DNA of 38,030 nucleotides from Thermoplasmata archaeon (lineage in GTDB: Archaea > Thermoplasmatota > Thermoplasmata > Methanomassiliicoccales > Methanomethylophilaceae). Both the position numbers and the translations under genes were made by a program. Shown here piece after piece: positions 6,892 to 14,879 of the stretch (within the stretch, counting starts at the first letter, position 1; each line of letters starts with the position of its first letter). The notes under the pieces are model-generated. The model had not been told where the DNA came from. It did not search any database and was given only the letters and a program-made list of their open reading frames with translations. The stretch is from contig SUSX01000006.1 in NCBI GenBank assembly GCA_015063195.1, positions 1-38,030 of the forward strand, written 5' to 3'.

Positions 6892-7917
6892 TTATGGAGA
6901 GTCGGCCAGTCCGATTCTGGCTGCTATTCTGTCCCATGCACCTGATACTTCAGATCTGTCTACTATTTTCAGACGGATGAATTTACCGTCATTACCGTAG
7001 AAAGAAGCTCTGTGGCATCCATTGTATTCATCATCGATTATGAAAGATTCCACTTTAATTGATGTGCCTGTGATATATGATGAATCCAAAGAGTTGGTCA
7101 CAGAGACATAAAGTGATCCGTCACGTCTTTTCTGCAGCAACAGATAATTCGGTTTCTCGGAACGGATTCTGATGGCAACGGTACTTTTTGCAACAACAAA
7201 ATCATCAACATTTTCTGAATCCCAGCCCGTATCTTTCTGAATACATGATGAGATTTTTTCTATGTCTTCGGACAGTACATATGATTCAGGATGTACAGTA
7301 ACGAACGGTATCAGATTGCTGAACGCATCTGAAATGGCAACTGTATCCTTTAATTGGGAGAATTCCGGTCTCAGGAGGATATATGCAACAGCAAACATGT
7401 CGATCTGTCTGAAGATGTCGGGCATATAGATCATAATGATGTCAACAAAGGATCCCCAATCCCTGCGGTAGATGTAAATCGGATTCCAGAAAGAGATCAT
7501 CAGTTCCAACAGTACTGATATCAGAAGTATCGAACCGAGGCTGTTGTTCTTCCACAACAGTGCGAGACCTGCTACAAGCTGAACTATGTATACAAATACA
7601 AGGACAACACAAAGTATGTCCACAAATCCGAACGTCTCAAGCAAATTGATGTTGTGTATCAGATTGGGAACTGAATTTATGATGAAATATCCGCCTAAGG
7701 ACTGCATCACATATTTGGACGGTACAGCAATAAGCAGGAACAATCCGTATGCCAGAGGCAAAGTCCAACGAAGAATGATCAGTTTGTCCACATACAGTTG
7801 TATATCTTCCCATCCGTATCCGATCACTGCGGATATGACAATTGCAGTGTGGACAATTATGAGGAGTAAGCCGAAACATTTTACGAACCCGAGTGAACGG
7901 AGAGCTTCTTTGATCAT
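6892..7917 (-). CDS. Membrane protein with C-terminal soluble domain, paralogue of the upstream gene
   Basis: 341 residues, unrecognised. The start is placed at the ATG at 7917, which overlaps the TGA of the previous gene as ATGA and follows a GGAGGT Shine-Dalgarno sequence 6 nt away; a longer reading from 7995 would overlap the previous gene by about 80 nt. The N-terminal half has about six hydrophobic segments; the C-terminal part (about 210-341) is soluble and ends in a beta-rich segment containing YLLLQKRRDGS and IRLKIVDRSEV. This segment is similar to the end of the upstream product (YMILQKWKNSD, MKIAVKDRTEV), so the pair looks like an old tandem duplication. The next genes form an ABC-2 exporter, so a role at the membrane with that exporter is possible but unproven. 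Confidence 0.75.
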   Translation of the reverse strand: MIKEALRSLGFVKCFGLLLIIVHTAIVISAVIGYGWEDIQLYVDKLIILRWTLPLAYGLFLLIAVPSKYVMQSLGGYFIINSVPNLIHNINLLETFGFVDILCVVLVFVYIVQLVAGLALLWKNNSLGSILLISVLLELMISFWNPIYIYRRDWGSFVDIIMIYMPDIFRQIDMFAVAYILLRPEFSQLKDTVAISDAFSNLIPFVTVHPESYVLSEDIEKISSCIQKDTGWDSENVDDFVVAKSTVAIRIRSEKPNYLLLQKRRDGSLYVSVTNSLDSSYITGTSIKVESFIIDDEYNGCHRASFYGNDGKFIRLKIVDRSEVSGAWDRIAARIGLADSP

Positions 7918-8876
7918 ATCAGTACCTCCGTTCTGTCTTTCACAGCAATCTTCATCATACGTCCGCAGTCTGAATACAGTGTTATATGGCTGCAATCGTT
8001 GATTTTACCGCTATCGGATTCAATATGTGTGTATGAGAAATCGGAACCGCTGTATGATCCGCAGATGTTGTTGGAGAATGTGACATGTATCCTGTCACTG
8101 TTTTTCCATTTCTGCAATATCATGTATGATTCTTTTGAATTCTCGAATACCGGGATGTTGATTTCGGAATCGATCGGACCTGTATGTTGGATTTGATTTT
8201 CCGTTTCCATTATAGAGAACAGCTTTTCCACATCTTCCCTGAGTATGAAAGACGATTCAGAAACAGCTTTGTTCTGCAGAACGGAACGGGTATTCATTCT
8301 AATCTTTCCTGTAGGGGTGTTCTCTGCTATTTCATTATCGTACAGGACAATGGAATACATGACGTACATGATCATGGTGACGAAGTCAACAGAATGTCTC
8401 TCCAGATAGTAGTCGAATCCGAAACCGTTGATGTGGTATGTGAGAAGCGAGAACAGATACATCCCAATAGTAACCAGAGATGCAATCCTCATAGTAGATG
8501 CATTTCTGGACTGTCCGTTGAGGTAGACATATCCTGAATACATCAGACTTGCACCGAGTGATGCCATTATCATACCGTAGAAGAATATCGAATCTTCCAT
8601 GGATGATATATACGGTATGGAAGTAGTGATTCTGTTAAGTCCCAGTGCAAGTGCACAGAGACCGACAGCTTTCATCTTGTCTTTCTTCTTGTAAACGAAG
8701 AGTATGACTCCCATGAAAATCATGAAAACGGATGAGATGAAGTTAAGTATGTGATTGATCTCACCCAATCCGTTTGACACGGTATGGAATGCTGTATATA
8801 CTCCGAGTATGAACATTGTGATGGACAGGAGATATTCCTTCACTTGGTTCTTCAGCAGTTCCAGGCCTGTATCCAT
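7914..8876 (-). CDS. Membrane protein with C-terminal soluble domain, first gene of a tandem pair
   Basis: 320 residues, unrecognised. About six membrane segments fill residues 15-185 (for example YLLSITMFILGVYTAF and ILNFISSVFMIFMGVILFVY), followed by a cytoplasmic or external domain (about 200-320) whose last 75 residues resemble those of the next gene's product. A TATA box at 8897-8904 lies about 26 nt before the ATG, so the mRNA is probably leaderless. The 4-nt ATGA overlap with the next gene shows translational coupling, and the two proteins may form a complex. The membrane-plus-soluble layout could fit a sensor or an exporter accessory protein; there is no catalytic motif to support a choice. 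Confidence 0.75.
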   Translation of the reverse strand: MDTGLELLKNQVKEYLLSITMFILGVYTAFHTVSNGLGEINHILNFISSVFMIFMGVILFVYKKKDKMKAVGLCALALGLNRITTSIPYISSMEDSIFFYGMIMASLGASLMYSGYVYLNGQSRNASTMRIASLVTIGMYLFSLLTYHINGFGFDYYLERHSVDFVTMIMYVMYSIVLYDNEIAENTPTGKIRMNTRSVLQNKAVSESSFILREDVEKLFSIMETENQIQHTGPIDSEINIPVFENSKESYMILQKWKNSDRIHVTFSNNICGSYSGSDFSYTHIESDSGKINDCSHITLYSDCGRMMKIAVKDRTEVLI

Positions 8877-8896
8877 GATTGATAATGTATGCAGTA

Positions 8897-8904
8897 TTAT
8901 TTAA
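8897..8904 (-). promoter_or_regulatory. TATA box of the tandem membrane-protein genes
   Basis: TTAAATAA on the minus strand, centred about 25 nt from the ATG at 8876. Predicts a leaderless transcript. Confidence 0.55.
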
Positions 8905-8963
8905 GTGATTTAGAATTGAGAATAACAGATTTCAGAGTCTTTTGTCGGATTTGTAAAGTAGTG

Positions 8964-8971
8964 TTAAATAA
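8964..8971 (+). promoter_or_regulatory. TATA box of the small surface-protein gene
   Basis: TTAAATAA, centred about 25 nt before the ATG at 8992, so the transcript is probably leaderless. Same octamer as the divergent promoter at 8897-8904. Confidence 0.55.
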
Positions 8972-8991
8972 CCATAGGTAAATCAGCCAGT

Positions 8992-9639
8992 ATGGATTCA
9001 AAAGTAATCATAGCTGCAGTAGTTGCATTGGTTGTAATTGCTGCAGGTGTCGGGGCCGTATTCATGATGGGAGGCGATGATGACGGTTCAGATGCAATCA
9101 CATACCACGGAAATGGCGGTAAAACAACTGACGGAAGGACATCATATCAGTTCAATGATGCGAAGGTAGCCAACCCTTTGTTTACCAATAATTCATTCAA
9201 GTTTATCGAGTGGAATACTTCTGCAAACGGTAAGGGAACTTCCTATCAGCCTGGAGATATTGCAAAATTGGGCATCGATCTTTATGCAATCTGGGAAGTA
9301 AATTATTCTCCCGGAGAGTTCAGTTGTAACAGTCACAACAATTTACCTGTTTATCTCAACGGTGTGAATGTGGCAGGCAGTTTTGTTTTGGGACTTAAGG
9401 CAGATAATGTGATTGAGTTTTCAGGATATGACAATCTCAAATTAGATCCTACACTGAGTACAGTTAATGAAAAAGTATTCACCGGAACCGATCCCACGGA
9501 GAGAGATTCAGACGGTACTTTCAAAGTGATAATCCTCGGTGCCGAGAGTATCGATTCATATGTTGATACCGACGGTACGGCAGTAGTAGAGTTCACTCTA
9601 AATCGTGATCTCGAAAAACTGAGTATAATAGTCGGTTAA
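8992..9639 (+). CDS. Membrane-anchored surface protein with one Listeria-Bacteroides (Flg_new/InlB-B) repeat
   Basis: 215 residues. A single N-terminal hydrophobic segment (IIAAVVALVVIAAGVGAVFM, about 6-25) is followed by an acidic linker GGDDDGSD and an extracellular part. Residues about 37-101 match the Listeria-Bacteroides repeat: YHGNGGKT, FKFIEWNTSANGKGTSYQPGD and DLYAIWE in order, the last being the usual 'LYA-x-W' end. Such repeats occur in internalins and in adhesin-like proteins of gut archaea. The remainder (about 105-215) is beta-rich and unassigned. No lipobox cysteine follows the hydrophobic segment, so it is probably an uncleaved anchor. Divergent from the membrane-protein pair and followed by a terminator at 9641-9668. 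Adhesion is inferred from the repeat only. Confidence 0.8.
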   Translation: MDSKVIIAAVVALVVIAAGVGAVFMMGGDDDGSDAITYHGNGGKTTDGRTSYQFNDAKVANPLFTNNSFKFIEWNTSANGKGTSYQPGDIAKLGIDLYAIWEVNYSPGEFSCNSHNNLPVYLNGVNVAGSFVLGLKADNVIEFSGYDNLKLDPTLSTVNEKVFTGTDPTERDSDGTFKVIILGAESIDSYVDTDGTAVVEFTLNRDLEKLSIIVG

Positions 9640-9640
9640 A

Positions 9641-9668
9641 CGGGGTCAAAATCCCCATCTTTTTTTTA
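9641..9668 (+). terminator. Terminator after the surface-protein gene
   Basis: GGGG-TCAAAAT-CCCC hairpin followed by ATC and eight T, starting just after the TAA at 9637-9639. Confidence 0.6.
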
Positions 9669-9670
9669 CA

Positions 9671-9705
9671 TCCATAATTATGGAAATGAAGGGCATAAGC
9701 CCTTC
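9671..9705 (-). terminator. Hairpin after the SPFH operon with an adjoining 14-bp palindrome
   Basis: GAAGGGC-ATAA-GCCCTTC (9688-9705) lies just beyond the SPFH stop at 9711 on the minus strand. It is followed by the perfect palindrome TCCATAATTATGGA (9671-9684). A good T-run is missing on this strand until the shared region at 9661-9668 (A-run), so the hairpin may act mainly as a 3' end stabiliser. Confidence 0.4.
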
Positions 9706-9710
9706 TGGTT

Positions 9711-10835
9711 TCACAAAAGCTGCTCCGAACAGTACGGACAGAACTTAGGTGTCTTAGGCAGTGCCGAGATGTCTTCACCGCAGTAGGGGCACCTGTTGAA
9801 CTTCTTTGCTGCCGGGGCTGCTGCGGGTGCTGCAGGAGTCGGTGCAGGTGCAGCTTGTGTGTACTGCTGCTGAGGGGGCGCCTGACCGGGAGCAGGCTGA
9901 CCGCATTCCTTACAGAATTTGTACGGATGGTCGTTGACTCCTCCGCAGAACGGACACATGATCTTAGGCTGCTGCTGTACGGGCTGTTGCTGCTGCATCA
10001 TGCCGCCCTGCATTGCACCCTGCTGCTGACTGAGCTGCTGGTACATCTGTGGGAACAGCAACATTCCTGTACCCATAGCCGCGCCGCCTGTAGATTCTCC
10101 GATAGCATCTGCCATCTGTCCCATGACCTCGAACTGTTTCCATTCTCTTCCGGCACCGGACCTGAACTGCTGGAATTTGTAGATGTCCTCCTGGTATTTT
10201 TCCTCAGTCTGAACGCTGTTGATCTTCAGGTTGAGAAGTTCCAGTCCTCTGTTGGCGAAGTCCGGTTCGATGGAGACCTTTGTGGTCAGTGAGGCCTTCT
10301 CGAGTCCGGTGTAGACGTCCATATAATATTGCTTGCTCAGTTGCTGGGTAATCTGTTCGTTGATGAAACTCTTGAGGAAATCTGTGACAGCAGCTGTGTT
10401 GTAGCTTTTCATTCCTCCGACGAGCTGTGTGATTACAAGTGTCGGGTCGCTGATGCGGTAGAGGTACTCTCCGTTCGCCATGAGCGGAATCGGTGCCTGG
10501 TAATCCTCAGCAACTTTACACATTGCGCGTACGCCCCACTTGCCCTGGAACTGTTTTTTAGAAATGAAGATGACTTTTGCCTTGAATGCTCCTTCTTTGA
10601 ATCCGAGCACTTTTTCATACACCTTCGTGAGGATAGGTATGTTGGCAGTTGTGAGTGTGTGTTTTCCCCCTTCAAACACAGAGAGGACCTGACCGTCCCT
10701 CACAAAGACCGCCCACTGCCAATCGTTGACAATCAGGAGCGATCCGGTTCTGATATATTCCTGATTATACTCCCAAAGGATGTCATTGGGGCCTGCATTA
10801 TCCCATTTAATAACATTCGTTCTTTCTTCTGCCAT
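9711..10835 (-). CDS. SPFH-domain protein (YdjI-like) with two C-terminal zinc ribbons
   Basis: 374 residues. Residues about 20-235 form an SPFH/virion-core-type domain (INEQITQQLSKQYYMDVYTG, FANRGLELLNLKINSVQTEE) of the YdjI class. A Gln/Met-rich linker follows, then a zinc ribbon at 294-312 (CPFCG...CKECG), an Ala/Pro/Gln spacer and a second ribbon at 348-374 (CPYCG...CPYCS). No membrane segment is present; such proteins assemble at the membrane through partners. In Bacillus, YdjI works with YdjG/YdjH and the PspA homologue YdjF in envelope-stress response (established knowledge); here it is last in a five-gene operon that has a small membrane protein but no PspA. GGAGTGAT lies 3 nt before the ATG. 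Assignment is clear; the role is inferred. Confidence 0.85.
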   Translation of the reverse strand: MAEERTNVIKWDNAGPNDILWEYNQEYIRTGSLLIVNDWQWAVFVRDGQVLSVFEGGKHTLTTANIPILTKVYEKVLGFKEGAFKAKVIFISKKQFQGKWGVRAMCKVAEDYQAPIPLMANGEYLYRISDPTLVITQLVGGMKSYNTAAVTDFLKSFINEQITQQLSKQYYMDVYTGLEKASLTTKVSIEPDFANRGLELLNLKINSVQTEEKYQEDIYKFQQFRSGAGREWKQFEVMGQMADAIGESTGGAAMGTGMLLFPQMYQQLSQQQGAMQGGMMQQQQPVQQQPKIMCPFCGGVNDHPYKFCKECGQPAPGQAPPQQQYTQAAPAPTPAAPAAAPAAKKFNRCPYCGEDISALPKTPKFCPYCSEQLL

Positions 10836-10839
10836 TTAA

Positions 10840-11379
10840 TCACTCCTTCAGATCCAATCCTTTGATGACCTTAATTCTCTCATTGAACGTGTTGATAAGA
10901 TCATCTATGAAACGCTCGACTGCTCTCAGATCATCTTTAACATCAACCTTTCCGTTGTCCATCTCCTTAAGGAGAGAATTGGTTTTCTCACGAAGGAATG
11001 CACCGCTTTCGAGAAGTTTTGCGTCCCATTCAATGACCTCATTGAGCTCGTCCTTAAGTGTCTTAATCGGTTCCCAAAGGCCGCTGTATCCCGATTCTGC
11101 AGATTCGACCTTCTTAAGGTATGTGTCAGCCTTTGTGCGGATTCTATCTGCATCCTTTGCAAGTTCTATGTTGACTGATATCAGAATCCTGTTTATTTCT
11201 GCAAGATCGGTCTTACATTCGGAGAGGGACCTGTAGGCCTCTCTCCTTACTTCCTTGTCAACATCCCTGCGGAGGTTCCTGTCTCTGTATCCCCTGTATC
11301 CGGGAAGAAACATGCATGCGCGTTCGAACAGACCTCTGTCAGAGATTGATTTATCCATTACGTCCTGACCGTAACTCAT
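10840..11379 (-). CDS. Coiled-coil cytoplasmic protein of the SPFH operon
   Basis: 179 residues, mostly helical and strongly charged, with no membrane segment. Near the N-terminus is the motif FLPGYRGYRDRNLRRDVDKE, which recurs, as far as I recall, in small proteins encoded beside SPFH or zinc-ribbon genes in bacteria. The rest (about 50-175) is a long helical hairpin with heptad-like spacing (LKDELNEVIEWDAKLLESG). A PspA-like oligomer is an attractive idea because bacterial YdjI loci contain PspA, but I see no clear PspA signature. Stop to next ATG is 4 nt, and the previous gene ends 3 nt before this ATG, so it is translated as part of the operon. Confidence 0.65.
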   Translation of the reverse strand: MSYGQDVMDKSISDRGLFERACMFLPGYRGYRDRNLRRDVDKEVRREAYRSLSECKTDLAEINRILISVNIELAKDADRIRTKADTYLKKVESAESGYSGLWEPIKTLKDELNEVIEWDAKLLESGAFLREKTNSLLKEMDNGKVDVKDDLRAVERFIDDLINTFNERIKVIKGLDLKE

Positions 11380-11382
11380 TGA

Positions 11383-11763
11383 TTATCCCTTCTTTGAAAT
11401 GCTTCTCATGATTACAAGCAACGCCAATACTATGATGAATATGACTATGTAGATCCAGAACGGAACGCTGTCTACATAAACCGATACCATTCCGAGTATT
11501 CCGATTGTTGCGATTATCGTTCCTGTTACAAGATAATATGAAGATTGTGACGGTGAAAGATCAATCTCCTTTTCTTCGAAGAAAGATGTTATCACAAGGT
11601 ACAATCCTATCACGGTGAACATACCGTAAAAGATCTGATACCATTCATCGGGATGTCCTCCGAACTGCCAGATCAGAATTCCTATTGCGGCTGAAAGAAT
11701 GATAATTCCGGCAAGGATGCCGTTTTTAGATCTCTCTGCCATTCTCTTTTCGTTAACTGCCAT
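11383..11763 (-). CDS. Small membrane protein of the SPFH operon (four membrane segments)
   Basis: 126 residues with four hydrophobic segments: about 15-33 (GILAGIIILSAAIGILIWQF), 43-60, 79-98 and 102-118. The second and third are separated by a charged loop EEKEIDLSPS. No known family recognised. It is the only integral membrane protein in the operon, so it could be the anchor that brings the SPFH and coiled-coil proteins to the membrane, as YdjG/YdjH do in Bacillus; this is inference from context. GAGGAG Shine-Dalgarno sequence 6 nt before the ATG. Confidence 0.65.
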   Translation of the reverse strand: MAVNEKRMAERSKNGILAGIIILSAAIGILIWQFGGHPDEWYQIFYGMFTVIGLYLVITSFFEEKEIDLSPSQSSYYLVTGTIIATIGILGMVSVYVDSVPFWIYIVIFIIVLALLVIMRSISKKG

Positions 11764-11775
11764 ATGAACTCCTCT

Positions 11776-13317
11776 TCATACAATCATATTTGCCGGAACA
11801 GCAACGGAGAGTCTTCCCGGTGCCAATGTTCCGAAAGATGCGGACGGAATAATCGTATTGCCGTTGAGTTTACACGGAACGTAGATCAGTTTTCTCACAT
11901 CCGGTTTACTTAGTTTGAGTTTCTTATATGATGATGTGCACTGTGACAAATACTCCATACACATCTTTTCTGCCTCTGAGAATGTGCTCAACGGGAGCAG
12001 GATCTTCCTGCCTGCAGCGGAGGATTCGCCTACGGAATCCTGAATGGATCCGATTCCTTCTCCGGCACTGATGCTTGTCTCTTTACCTTTGAAGCTGTCG
12101 AGGAAACTGCTTTCAGGGCGTTCTTTGAAAATGTCTGTCACTGCGAACTTAGGATTGTTCAGACAGTTCTGATCTATAACGAAATCTGCACATATGAGCA
12201 GATCCTCTTTTACTTCGACACTCTTTTTCTTCCACAGAGAGCCTGTTTCGAAACTGTATCTGAGATCAATTTCCCAGAACGGTACAAGGATGTCCCCGTC
12301 ACCAGATGTAACAGGAATTGTTCCGCCGGCTTTGGCAGATAGTGCATGAGCAACGTTCTTGAACACTTCATTGTACCTTTCTTTGTTGTTGAGGAGGTAT
12401 GTCCATTTCGGGTTGCTCGCCAAAGGCATATCCATGACGTTCTTGATGATATTGAGCATGGACAGTGCATCTCCGCCTGATGTGTTCAATATCTCGATTA
12501 TATTCAGTACCACGTCGCAAATCGATATTTCCTGTTCGACTGCTTGGTACATGATGCCGTAGTTCACATCTGTGAATATGGGGTCTTTGATACTCTGAAG
12601 TATGTTCCTTCCGCTCTTTATGTCGGATTCGGCAGTCATTATGTTGCCGGATAGGAGGTTCTCAAAACCGTCACATACTTTGGAGAGTGCTTCAAACCTT
12701 TGAATCACCAATTCGTTGCCCCTTCCCTTCTTTAGAGTGTTGATGGATTCCTTGAAGTTATTGGACATTATGTGAAACTTACCGTCTTTGGAATCCGTAA
12801 GGAGGTTGGCGTTGTTGATCATCATCGCATAGCTCTGAGATATCGTAAGTGCCTCGTTGATAAGTTCCTGGCTGGAATCGTCCACTGCCAATGCGGATAT
12901 CGATTTGACCCTCTCATTGAATTCAAATGCTTTGGATGACTGATGTACAGGTTTAAACGATCCCTTCGTGGAGAAGGGCAGCGTTATCAGAGAGTTTCCG
13001 AGAAGAGATGTGGTGCTGAACTTGTATTCGTTTAATTCCAATTCTACTTTGGGTCTGATGTTGTTTACAAATATGTTGTGTCTTGCGACAGGATCCACAT
13101 TCTCGGCACCTGCCATGTTAAACCCGGTTGGTATGGAATTACTTATCCAGGACCTTACCTGTCCCATAAGCTGATCCAGATATGCTTTTGCATCGATACG
13201 CTGCTGTGTCGTTCCGCAGTACTGGCATGTGACGTATTCGGAATCCGTCTTCACATCGTCACCGTCCAGGGGTGCCCCACAGTATTTGCATCTGAGTGCT
13301 ACCGATTCCCCTAACAC
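11776..13317 (-). CDS. Zinc-ribbon protein of the SPFH operon, unknown function
   Basis: 513 residues from the GTG at 13317, chosen because AGGTGAT lies just upstream and it avoids a 38-nt overlap with the previous gene; a TTG at 13359 would add 14 residues. An N-terminal zinc ribbon (C10, C13, C31, C34: CKYCG...CQYCG) is followed by a long helical region (about 40-330) and a beta-rich C-terminal third ending in GTLAPGRLSVAVPANMIV. No membrane segment or catalytic motif is seen. Zinc ribbons recur in three proteins of this operon, suggesting a common assembly. It may correspond functionally to the zinc-ribbon protein YdjG of bacterial SPFH/PspA loci, although it lacks that protein's membrane helices. 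Function unknown. Confidence 0.7.
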   Translation of the reverse strand: MLGESVALRCKYCGAPLDGDDVKTDSEYVTCQYCGTTQQRIDAKAYLDQLMGQVRSWISNSIPTGFNMAGAENVDPVARHNIFVNNIRPKVELELNEYKFSTTSLLGNSLITLPFSTKGSFKPVHQSSKAFEFNERVKSISALAVDDSSQELINEALTISQSYAMMINNANLLTDSKDGKFHIMSNNFKESINTLKKGRGNELVIQRFEALSKVCDGFENLLSGNIMTAESDIKSGRNILQSIKDPIFTDVNYGIMYQAVEQEISICDVVLNIIEILNTSGGDALSMLNIIKNVMDMPLASNPKWTYLLNNKERYNEVFKNVAHALSAKAGGTIPVTSGDGDILVPFWEIDLRYSFETGSLWKKKSVEVKEDLLICADFVIDQNCLNNPKFAVTDIFKERPESSFLDSFKGKETSISAGEGIGSIQDSVGESSAAGRKILLPLSTFSEAEKMCMEYLSQCTSSYKKLKLSKPDVRKLIYVPCKLNGNTIIPSASFGTLAPGRLSVAVPANMIV

Positions 13318-13321
13318 ACAA

Positions 13322-14254
13322 TCACCTGTTGTACGATATACTGTTGATTCTCGATTCAAGGTATCTTATCTGGGATTCCAGGCGCGCCTCTGCTGCTCTC
13401 AGTTCGCGTATGGATGCATCGTAATATCTTTTGGAGATCTCATCCGATTTCCTGCTCACTGCCGTGTAGCATGCTCTGCAAACATAGATGGACTGATATC
13501 CTTCGTCAGCAACAGGAAGGATGTCTTTCTTTTCTCTTGCCTGTGGGCTGATATCGCTGCTCATCGGGAAGAAGTGCATTCCCTCTCCGGTGGAGTCTCT
13601 GCCGCAAATCCAACATGTTGCAGATTTTGAATAGGATTCGATTTTTCTTTGGTTATCTTCCCCTGTCTCTCCCATCTGTTTACGGTAGTTCATTGCGAGC
13701 TGCTGGAATTCTGCAGCCTTTTTGGGATCCAACCACGCTTCGGCTAGAGAGTACGACTCATTAGCTTCAGCCATCAGCATCAGTGCATATTTTGCCCCGT
13801 CTCTGGTTATTCCGTCGAAGAATTCAACCAGTTGCATATTCTTGTTCCACATCTGTGATTGGAATTTTTTTGCACATTCGATAAGGGCATCTCCTTTGGT
13901 TTTTGCGGAATCCTTTTCTCCAGGCAGTGATCTCACTCTGATGAATTCGGCCATCATATCGCATTCGAGGGCGAGATCCGCTACGACGAATGTTGAAAGT
14001 CCGAGTTCGAACGTATCCGATCCAAGGTTTTTGAGTGCGGCCGATGCATCCGTATGAGCTTTGATGTTACTTCTCTGATCATGAAGAGTAAGGACTGCAA
14101 TCATTGCTTTACAGAGAGGTGTGATGTCACCGTCCTTATCCTTGTCTATTGCTTTTTCCAGATTGTTTATGGCTTTTGAATACTCTTTCCTTTTAACAAG
14201 GTCTTTGGCAATATTCAAAAGCTCATTGTCATTTTTGAAAAAACTCAGCACCAT
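13322..14254 (-). CDS. Helical-repeat protein with a four-cysteine zinc site, first gene of the SPFH operon
   Basis: 310 residues. Residues 1-200 are helical, with a TPR-like start (LLNIAKDLVKRKEYSKAINN). A zinc-binding site follows: C214 and C217 (CWICG) with C259 and C262 (CRACY), enclosing a 41-residue insert, treble-clef-like. The C-terminal 45 residues are a coiled coil (RELRAAEARLESQIRYLESR). The gene opens the operon; a TATA-like TTTTTTAA near 14291-14298 on the minus strand predicts a leader of about 10 nt with an AGGA Shine-Dalgarno sequence. The next gene's start lies 4 nt after the stop. Not recognised as a named family; an adaptor in the same membrane-associated assembly is a reasonable guess. 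Confidence 0.7.
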   Translation of the reverse strand: MVLSFFKNDNELLNIAKDLVKRKEYSKAINNLEKAIDKDKDGDITPLCKAMIAVLTLHDQRSNIKAHTDASAALKNLGSDTFELGLSTFVVADLALECDMMAEFIRVRSLPGEKDSAKTKGDALIECAKKFQSQMWNKNMQLVEFFDGITRDGAKYALMLMAEANESYSLAEAWLDPKKAAEFQQLAMNYRKQMGETGEDNQRKIESYSKSATCWICGRDSTGEGMHFFPMSSDISPQAREKKDILPVADEGYQSIYVCRACYTAVSRKSDEISKRYYDASIRELRAAEARLESQIRYLESRINSISYNR

Positions 14255-14446
14255 TTTCCTACCTAAAATATATAGGAAAAGTAGAGTTTAAAAAAGTATC
14301 TGATTCATTTTTTGTCGAATCGCACGGATAAAAATATTCTGAAATAAGTGTATAAAAACCCTACTCAACGTCTGTCCGTATTATGTCTGGATAGCGATGA
14401 TTTAATGATTCGGTTAATAATTCGTAACAATTGCGTATTGACGGAA

Positions 14447-14872
14447 TCATTCGATCTTGACCAAGGTAAGTTTCTCGTCAAGAGGACACTTTATGTCTTC
14501 CACAATCTTCACGATGGTGAATTTATCGGGATTTTTGATGTTACTCGGGCAACAGTATTTGTAATTCTCACAGCCGATGTGGTCACATTCTCTTTTTTCC
14601 ATGGATATTCTGCTGCCGTCTATGGCGTACTTCTTATTCACGGAGGCAAAGAATGCCTTCTTTTCTACTTCGACGACACGTACCTGATCTTCTAGCAGCT
14701 TACACTCATGTCTCGTGTCCCTGAGACCGACTACTTCATACAACGAACCTATGTCGAGATTGAAACAGACGTTCCTGAGTTTACATTCTTTACACTCTGT
14801 GGACGGACCGTTAAAGTAGAATCTGTTCCCGATGCGGGCCTGTGTATCTCCGATCAAAGTGACAAGTGACAT
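14447..14872 (-). CDS. UPF0179 family protein
   Basis: 141 residues, the usual length of this archaeal family of unknown function. The start MSLVTLIGDTQARIGNRFYF is characteristic. Cysteines occur in clusters (CKECKLRNVC at about 29-38, CDHIGCENYKYCC at about 96-108, C129), suggesting a metal or iron-sulfur site. The ATG at 14872 is preferred to a TTG at 14887, because the family starts at MSLVTL. It begins 7 nt after the egsA stop (TGA 14880-14882), so the two form an operon. Many methanogens carry the family, but its role is unknown. Confidence 0.85.
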   Translation of the reverse strand: MSLVTLIGDTQARIGNRFYFNGPSTECKECKLRNVCFNLDIGSLYEVVGLRDTRHECKLLEDQVRVVEVEKKAFFASVNKKYAIDGSRISMEKRECDHIGCENYKYCCPSNIKNPDKFTIVKIVEDIKCPLDEKLTLVKIE

Positions 14873-14879
14873 TTTATCA

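Noticed and set aside
13318-13359. TTG start at 13359 for the zinc-ribbon gene
   Set aside because: It would overlap the upstream gene by 38 nt, while a GTG at 13317 has AGGTGAT just upstream and no overlap.
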